A DNA stretch of 64,000 bases. It comes from Aphelocoma coerulescens. Its lineage: Eukaryota; Chordata; Aves; Passeriformes; Corvidae. Positions 36,763 through 64,000 of this stretch are shown in pieces. The notes beneath the pieces were generated by a model, which worked only from the letters and a program-made list of their open reading frames with translations, did no database searches and was not told the DNA's origin. Within the stretch, counting starts at the first letter, position 1; each line of letters opens with the position of its first letter. Both the position numbers and the translations under genes were made by a program. Where the stretch lies: the NCBI RefSeq assembly GCF_041296385.1, contig NC_091017.1, positions 53,442,214 to 53,506,213 on the forward strand, given 5' to 3'.

Positions 36763-39700
36763 TTGGTATTCAAAGGATTTTCTAGTCTTATTTCAAGGAA
36801 TCAAGGACATGTGTGTTAAAATACCCATGGTACTGTAGAGCAGTCTTGTAAATACCATATGTCAGAGGAAAAAATACACAGCTAAATGCATGTCGGCATC
36901 AGCTCCTGCAGTTTCGTAGGAGTTCTGGCCATGGAAGTGAAGCAAAGCTGGGCCAGCTGAACGTTCAGTTTTACACAGAGCTTATGCTGTGCTCTGAAAA
37001 GACAGATGAGGAGGTGACTAGAAAACTGACCTGGGACGCAGCAGACTGGAATGAAGCTCCAGTTCTGCTGCAAATTTCTTATATGGGAAGTAGTTACATT
37101 TCATACATGGTATTGCATTGCCACTTAAGCTTTTTGTATCTCTACTCCCCCCAAACAGTAATAATAGTACTTTACTTTCTTGTATCCAGTCCTTACTTAG
37201 TCTTGCTTATCTAGACTGTAAATTCTTTAGAGAGGGAAGTGCATAGGTAAAAACTTTGTGATCAGATACTGAAATAAGAACCTGGAATTAAAACTTCTAG
37301 AACTACATCAGGAAAGAGAACTACAGGGAAAGCTAGAACTTGAAGAAGAGACAGAAAGAGCTTATGCATCTATCTTACTGTTCCCAGAACAGAACTTAAG
37401 TTTCAATCAATAGACCCCAAATCCACATTCCTTAAACATAAGTACATCACTAGAGCTGCAGTCAAGGCCCACAGTGTCCTGGTATCCCCACTGATTGAAA
37501 ACTCTTCCCTGAACAGGTAGCACAGATTTCCCTGAACTCCAGGTCAAAGTTTTGATAAAGTCAAGACATGTAGGTTTCCATGATCTCTTTAATCAGTGTG
37601 AATGTTGGAGAAGAAAGGAATGAAAGACACTTTTGTTAGTACAGTAAAGGTATCCATATCTTTTCTTGGTCATCTACCAAAAATGGGATTGGGGTATGCA
37701 TTTTCCAAAGAATGGATACTCAACCCCTGATTTTTTAAAAAGGATGTATGTGAAGACAAGTTGTTTGTTCAAGAATGTAAGATACTCTACTGATATGGAG
37801 AGAAACTAAAAAATCCAAGAAATCAATGACTTAGCTATTTAGACAAAGAAACATTGAGATGCTTGGCAGTGATCCCAGTTTTATCTTCTCTTTTCTAAGG
37901 GTTAGAGGTTTTAAGCTATGCAACATGTAGCTGGGCATTAAAGATTTTCAGTCTTTTCGATATCAGCTTGCCGGTCTTCATGGATTTGATGCCAAAAATA
38001 AATCAGGTAAAAATCATCTGCATAATTAAATCTGCTGGGGGAAACGATGGACCTATAATTTACCTATATAACCTGTAGTGTTGGTAGAGCCTATAGTTTA
38101 CAAAAGGAAAAAAAAAGCCAAACCAAAAAAATACAAACCCATAAAAGTTAGATAATGACTAACACATGAAAAGAACTGACTTCCTTTTTCTTAACACTTA
38201 ATCTGATGGTAAAGTAGAAATGGGAAGAGTGATGAGAACGTTTTCTGCTTCTCTGTGTTGTGACAAATAAAAAATGATTAAGCTTTACTTGAAGATCCAT
38301 AGCTTTGGATAAACCTGCTTTTGAGGCTTGGCCAGAATGTCTGTTTCATCAAAAATCATTAGTACCATACATCAGCATAGGGACAGTAAAAAAAAATATA
38401 TCTATTTAAGAAATTCAAGTGCTTTCTGAGCATATGGAGCCTGGCAAAAATAGTCTCCTTCTTACAATAGTCCCCGATGGGTGAGATTTCTTCAGAGAAA
38501 TCTTGGAAGAATTGGTGGCAAAAGCTGGAGAAGCTGGGAAAATGCTGAATTCAGCAAACACTTTTGGGGACCTTCAATCCAGCCTGTGACCACTAAAACC
38601 TTCTTGGAGTCATCAAGTTCTTTTAGAGAGATGATATAACCCAGATATTCTGTGAAGAGATCAAAGACCATTTGAAGCAGTGCTTTTCAAAACAGCATAC
38701 ATCTGCTGGTGACAAAGAAGCACCTCCAGAGGTTCTGTGTGTCTATGCTACAAATATGTTGCCAAAACCCTCCTAGAATAGCTCTTAAGTTGTAATTCAG
38801 AAAACATTGAAATTAAGCAGGGCAATGCATATATCAGAAGTAATAAATAAATAGAGGTGCTATATGTGGCTTACAGGATTGTTTACTGTTATTTTGAATT
38901 GCTTTATGTTTCTTTCAGGTCTAGTTTTGTAAAAGCTTCATCAATCTACAAATGATACAATTTTTCAGACATCAAGGTCAACAGTCTGGTTTTAGCATTA
39001 ATCTTATGGATTTTTTGATAGTCATTGCTGGACTTAAGGGAGGTATTAACCACTGATAAATTTGAGTAGTGCTAGAATTAATTTTCTAGATTTAGAGAAA
39101 GTGAATTTTCATTTAGTTTTAGCACCTGTAGGGAGTAAATGCATTCCCATGGCATCTGAATATTACATCCATACAACCTGAGGCAGGCTTGGTGTGACAG
39201 GAGAGCGCTGTGTCTACATTTTGTTAGAAAGAACAACATGAGCATCTTTTTAGAAGCCAGGAGTATTTCTTGTCCTTGCATGGCACATCCACAAATCTTA
39301 TAACCTGATTTTTGATTTCTAGCTGTAGCAGAACTACTGACTCCAGGCATGAATTTGAGAGGGGTTGTGCGATAGCATTTCTCATGACATTCAGGTGGTG
39401 AGATCATTACTAGTGAATACCACTCAACTTTTCTATTTCAGTTCACACAGGTGTCTATACATATCCAGAAGGTATTAAAACAATCTAAACCAAGGGTGTC
39501 CCCAGCTCTGCCTAGGTGTTTGTTTTTTTCCTCAGCAGCTGCAATAAATGACCATGCCATAGAGCCATGTTTTGAGGCATCCCTATATAAAATAATCTCA
39601 CTAGGAAATATTTTCAAGATTCTGCAATAAGGGATTACTTTTTACTGCAAGAGAGAAAAACTAGACACTCTCTTTAGTGGAGGCCTATTCTAAGTATCCC

Positions 39701-41250
39701 CCTCGCATAGTCCATGCTAGAGAAGAAGAACGGTCCAGAGAAACAAATCACAACACTTTATAGAAGATCCCAAGTGGCTGATTAACCCGGAGAAACGTAT
39801 CTGATTCTGGTGAAATTAGACTTCTGAAGAGCTGTGCATCCATCCTTCTGTTGTTCCTGATTAGATTGCTAATGGAGCCAGAGCAGTGGACTCTGGCTGT
39901 CGTGCTGGTTTTCACCTGTGTGTGGAGTTAAACAGGCTGCTCCCAGAGCCTCATCACAAGAGCTGAAGTGACCTTGGCGTGACATCCTACCGTCTGCGTT
40001 GTCCAGGTTTGTAAAAACTGCACAGAGCATGTGTGCTGTCCATAGGCAGGCTGCCCCACTCGGTGAGGTTTTGGCAGCACATTTGTCATTCCACTAAGGC
40101 AGTCAGATCAGGATCCTGTCAAGCAGTCAGGAGATGAGGATCCTTGTTAAAATCTCAGGAAGCAGACTAGTAATCTGCAGAGGCCTAAATAGGGCTTTTA
40201 AAATTGGAAGCAGAACTGACTGCCTAGACAGAGTTTTTTGAAAGATAAACAGCGTCAGCAGGCTAAATGGATTTGAAGCACAGCTTTAATTGTTTTTCAA
40301 ACGAATCAGCAAAGGGCACCCTTGCTGGAACAAGCTCTGAAGTACAATCAGGAAGATTTCAAGTGTACAGTAGTTTTGAAGATAATCAGGCATTTCAGTG
40401 CTAAAAGATACTGTAGTAAGTAATGAATAAAGACTTTTTTAATGTCGGCATTGACAGTACTGTAGTCTTGGAGTCAATTACAATACCTGCCCTATGTGCA
40501 TGATGAATTTCACCATCCTCATTAAAATTGACATGCACATTGATTTTCAAACCTCAACAATTGTCTCTGCAGCACACTTGATCAGAAGAACAAGTTGTTC
40601 ATTGCTAATACTTACTGTGTGTGGAACACCCCCTATTCTCCTTTCCCCTGTCCTCCTCTCTCCACCCAACCATCCCAATAGCCTGTGACAGTCTAACAAC
40701 ACCTCTGAGTGGATTTTACTGTAATTCTTCAGAATCCCTTGGACCTTGCATAATGGAAAAATTTTGGGTCACCAAATCATGTTTCCTAATTATAGGAATG
40801 ATAAGAAAAGAAAAAAGAAAATCCCACCAGATATAATGTGAAACGATTCCCTTATTCCGGCATTTTTTTGCGTTTAGAAACCTGGGATAACCCACTCGCT
40901 TCCATCTGTTTTGGGTGCGCTCTGTTTTAACCTTGAAGTCAAAGCTTTCCTTCACCTCCTCTTCTTGCCTCTCTCCTGCCAGCTCCTCTCCTACTGGAGC
41001 GGAGAGACCCTCCTGCTCTCAAACCCTCCTCGCTGGGGAATTAGTCGCCCTCGCCCGCCCCCGCCCTCGGTTTTGTTCCCCTCGTGGGGAGCAGAGGCGA
41101 TCGGGACGAGCGAAGACTCCGCCACCGCGGTCACCCCCGCGACGCCCGCAGCCTCCCTTTCCGAACTGTCACCCCACCTCCGCACCGCCGCCGGTGGCAG
41201 CGGCGGCCGCCGGCCGGGCCGGGAGGGGAGCGCGGGGCGGAGCGCGGGGC

Positions 41251-41276
41251 CGCGGGCGGGGCGGGGCGGGGGCGGG
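41251..41276 (+). promoter_or_regulatory. GABRA4: Overlapping Sp1/EGR-type sites in GABRA4 promoter
   Basis: Tandem GGGGCGGGG-type GC boxes run through this stretch, and GCGGGGGCG at 41266-41274 matches the EGR-family consensus GCG(T/G)GGGCG exactly. It lies about 225 bp upstream of the start codon. EGR3 activation of GABRA4 is reported in mammals. Function here is inferred from motif and position only. Confidence 0.45.
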
Positions 41277-41497
41277 AGCGGGGGGAGCGGCGGGGACCGG
41301 CGCCTGTTGCCCCGAGAGAGTTAACGGTGCGGGGAAACTCGCTCGCCGCTCCTCCGCCCGTGCTGGGCGCTTGGCAACCGGGGCGCCGCGCATGTGGGAC
41401 CGCCGGGCGCCGCCGCCCCCCGGCCGGGCCCCGCGTCCCCCTCCCCGCCCCGGACAAGGCGTTTAACGTGCCCAGGCGTGAAGTATGGCATGCAAAG

Positions 41498-60847
<19,350 letters not shown>

Positions 60848-62574
60848 GTACGTTTTCAGCTTACACAAACATTTTCTGTGTTTTTGGTAGTGTTTCTTGG
60901 TAAAAATTGGCCTTCAGTTTCTTCCCAGGTTCCCTTTGAGCTAATGATGCAGTGTACATCAGCTTAATGGAAGGCCAATACTACACTATATTCAATTATA
61001 AAAACCTGTAAAACATGATTCAGTTCTTATTTGCATTACTGAGTAAACTCAGGGGAGAGGTGGTTATGATGTCCATCCAGACGTGCAGTCTCTTCTATGT
61101 TTATTTGTGTTTTGGTGAAGGTCAGTTAGGATGGGTACCTTGAGGAAACTTCATTTCCTTTTGCACTTTGTTTCTGTATGGACTGATTATTAGGCCAAGA
61201 TACTGCAGATTGTAAGGGCATCATGTTATCTTATGTAGCTAATGTCTTTAATGAATTAAAATATGTTAAAGCATTGCAGTTGTACCTTGGAGCACTTCCC
61301 TAAACATCACAATTCTCCTTGCATTGGATATATTGCCTATCAAGCGCTTTCTTTCTTTATCAGTTACAATTTCAGGAATTTTTGAAGAATGCTGGGTGGA
61401 AACTTTTTGCCTACTATAGATATCATTTTCATGTAATTTGTGTATCTTTGCACAGTAGTTCACCTCAATTCCTGATAAGTTTTTGGGTCTCTGTTTAACA
61501 AAATGCTTTCCTGCTTTCCTAATGCTTTGGATTAAGTGTGACTTGTGTGGGAGCTGTTTTAGTGTGTGGACTAGTTAATAAGAGCTTGATCTCATTTCCA
61601 GTAGAGCTCACTGGTGATTACCCCTTCCTCCCTTTTCCCATTCCCAATAAGTGGTGCTGACTCTCTGCTACATCTGTTCACAAGGCACACAGCTAACAGA
61701 GTCACTGCAGCACCTGTCCCAGCCATGCAGTAGGTCAGTACTTCCCAGCCATGACTGACTCTTGGCAACACCACTCAAGAAGTGAGTCGCTGACAGCAGC
61801 ATTGTAATTGACTTACTCTTCCTGTCAGGCTGACTTTGTAATTTCCTTTGGCTGAGCCAGGATTTCAGAAGTGCTGTTTTAGACTAACTCTTGTTAATTT
61901 TGTCTTCTGTCTCTTTTAACATCTCGTTTGTCTCCTTCCCTATTCATCTTCTCATTTTTGCCTTCCCACCCCTTCCATTTTCTATTGCTGCTCAGCTGCT
62001 GTCCACCCACTTCCATTTTTCTTCCTCTTCTTTGCTCTCCTGCTGTAGATACTGTTTTCAATCTCCTGGCTATGTTGTTCTGTTAGCTCCCATTTCTGCT
62101 TAAAAGGATAGATGTGCTCCTGAAGGGTTTGTTATTTGTCACTCCATGGGCTGCTGGCAAGAGACAGGAACCAAGAAATATGTTTGTAGTAGCACGTAGT
62201 TCACCTTGTACACAGAGGTATTAGTGCTATGAGCTTATGCTAAGCTTCTTGACTGTGCAGCATGAAGTTTAGTAGAGTATCTTGGCTGCTCCTGAGGAGT
62301 GTTAGTAAATACTGCTTTTGGTGGTTGGTTTTATTTGCACACATAGGAAAATAAATTACATAAGAATAGTTTAATCCTGGGTTTATTTATAAGATTTTAT
62401 TTAAAACAATAGGAAAAACCAGTAGTTTTCTCAGGTAGGTGAATAAAACTGTTATTCTCATGGAGGCTTAAGAAAACTCTTTTGATTCATGGACTGAATT
62501 GCTTTAAGTTAGTAGTGTATAATGCTTAGCCATTTATATGTATTTTGGAGAAATTTCTCTTTTTTTCTTTCTGT

Positions 62575-62602
62575 TGTTATTATTATTATTACTATTATTA
62601 TT
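62575..62602. repeat. (ATT)n microsatellite
   Basis: ATT units with one interruption, in GABRA4 intron 8. Confidence 0.88.
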
Positions 62603-63122
62603 TTAAAAACAGCAGCAACATACACAGCTTCACCCAACCTGAAAGATAGATAAAATGAGATGTGAACAGTTCTATTCCACTGCTTAATTAATACTGCTGT
62701 GATAAATGTGGTAAGGTTCTCACAGATTGGAAGATTTTGAAAGCACTCAAGGGAGCAATCTACTCAAGGGGTTACACATTAATGTTATGAGTATGTAAGT
62801 GAGTGATAGTGTTGATTTTACCTTGAACTGTTATTTTTTTTCACGGCTTTCTCCCTAATTATGCTTATACTAAGACTTGAGACTGCTCTTCCAAGACAGC
62901 CGTACAAGGTGAGCCCACAGCTACTGTTATAAAGGCTTAGCTACCGTGCAATCCTTTCTATGACTAGAGGATTACTTCTGGTCTCCTGCTGTGCAGAACA
63001 GAAGCTAGGATCACTTCTCTGATTCTCTAGAACCTAACATAGATGCTACACTCTGCTTTCCAACCTGACATGTAAAATACTCCTTGCTGTATTTTTCTTA
63101 TAAGGACTAATCTAGAATTTTC

Positions 63123-63192
63123 TTTATTCCTTATCATTATGTATTATATTATCTTTTATTATTATTATATTATTTCTTTATTCCTTATTATG
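63123..63192. repeat. ATT-rich region with flanking direct repeat
   Basis: tttattccttat occurs at both ends of an ATT/TTA-rich tract, giving an approximately 56-bp imperfect duplication. Confidence 0.7.
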
Positions 63193-64000
63193 AATCTGAT
63201 TTTTTGTTCTGCACATATACTGTCTAGTCAGTGCTGATTTACTAGAGATAATGAAATCTCAGATTCCTTGGTACTGAGATTGGTGGTGAGTTTGTGGTGC
63301 ACAAAGAATGCAGGACAGTAGCTGGGCTGCAGCATGTCATCTGTAAGCAGTGTTTCTTAATGTAAATCTACATATTTTTTCTCCATAGATAAATTATAGG
63401 CTTGATTTCTTGACCCAATTAGTGTTTAAAAAAATTTCTGTACTATACTGGCACTATTGTGATAGAAATTCTGTTGATAGCAGTACAATTGCCAGAGCTC
63501 AAGGAAAAGTTGTGTTTTAAACTTGAAACTTTTTTCAAACAGACTTTGCCTATAATACTAAATTTGCTAGTCTCCCAAAATTAAAGATTTTCACTTAGCC
63601 CAGGGAGGAAGTGTCTGCTAATTGGGAAAGAAGATGACTGAACACAGTTCTTTCTGTTGTATATCTCACCATTTGCAACCTGATTGGATCTTCTACTAAT
63701 AGGTGGGGGGAAATCTCTGTGTTAAGCCTGTTAGACCTATACTTTAGCCTGCCTTGGAGCGGCTTACAGGTGTGTCTGCCTGCTTCTTTTGCAAGTGAGG
63801 TGCCATCTGTATAGGTCCCCTGAAAAATTACAGAGAAGTTGAGGTTGTTAAGGAAAACAAATATGGTGATATTATACTTTTAAATAAGGGTTTTATGAGC
63901 TATTGATTCTGCATTATTAACTGGATGGTTTCATGCATTGGACCTTTTTTTTTCCTCAAGTAACATGGGGGGATTGTCCTTGAAGGATTCTGTGAGGGAG

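Larger units (their letters stand above)
24394..41497. other. Divergent intergenic interval between GABRB1 and GABRA4
   Basis: This is 17.1 kb between the two start codons. It contains both 5' UTRs and promoters (unresolved), one half of each CpG island, a MIR relic near 33720 and a CR1 3' end near 34200. Between about 25100 and 40900 I see AT-rich sequence with no recognisable exon, tRNA or other RNA gene. Open frames of 60-168 codons occur but show no domain signature, biased codon use or splice-consistent neighbours. Confidence 0.75.
60848..64000 (+). other. GABRA4: GABRA4 intron 8 (partial)
   Basis: The region after exon 8 to the window end shows no sequence resembling the final exon (loop end plus M4). 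ATT-type microsatellite tracts lie near 62575 and 63140. Confidence 0.8.

Noticed and set aside
38489..38600. Stretch with a protein-like translation (EILEELVAKAGEAGK) in the intergenic interval
   Set aside because: Stops on both sides, no continuation in any frame and no family recognised; insufficient for a pseudogene call.
60848..60967. Open reading continuing 39 codons past GABRA4 exon 8 to a stop
   Set aside because: A good GTACGT donor at 60848 and family exon structure indicate intron; no polyadenylation signal close by supports an alternative last exon.

Overview
This is a window of vertebrate nuclear DNA, almost certainly from a bird. It is AT-rich, with multi-exon genes, GT-AG introns and two CpG-island promoters. 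It carries CR1 LINE 3' ends of the avian/reptilian type, an LTR-like block and a few MIR-type SINE relics. There are no bacterial features: no operons, ribosome binding sites or CRISPR arrays.

The window holds the 5' parts of two GABA-A receptor subunit genes arranged head to head. On the minus strand, GABRB1 (beta-1) contributes coding exons 1-3 (24393 down to 23990), and its very long third intron runs off the left edge. On the plus strand, GABRA4 (alpha-4) contributes exons 1-8 (41498-60847); its last coding exon (rest of the M3-M4 loop, M4 and C-terminus) lies beyond 64000. The two start codons are about 17.1 kb apart, each inside its own CpG island. The same divergent beta-1/alpha-4 pairing is known from the mammalian GABRG1-GABRA2-GABRA4-GABRB1 cluster.

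Layout: 1-23989, GABRB1 intron 3 (partial), with a CR1 fragment, a MIR relic, a probable solo LTR, short duplications and a perfect 19-bp palindrome. 23820-24990, GABRB1 CpG island with exons 1-3. 24990-41030, divergent intergenic interval with a MIR relic and a CR1 3' end. 41030-42110, GABRA4 CpG island with exons 1 and 2. 42110-64000, GABRA4 introns and exons 3-8, including a 130-nt, 60-bp-arm hairpin in intron 2.

Both products are Cys-loop chloride-channel subunits that co-assemble in pentameric GABA-A receptors at the neuronal plasma membrane. The alpha-4 protein carries Arg at the position that sets benzodiazepine insensitivity. I see no new multi-gene system. The least ordinary signals are the intron-2 hairpin, two short introns (one per gene) that are multiples of three and stop-free in frame, and the 41-bp palindrome at 12054-12094.
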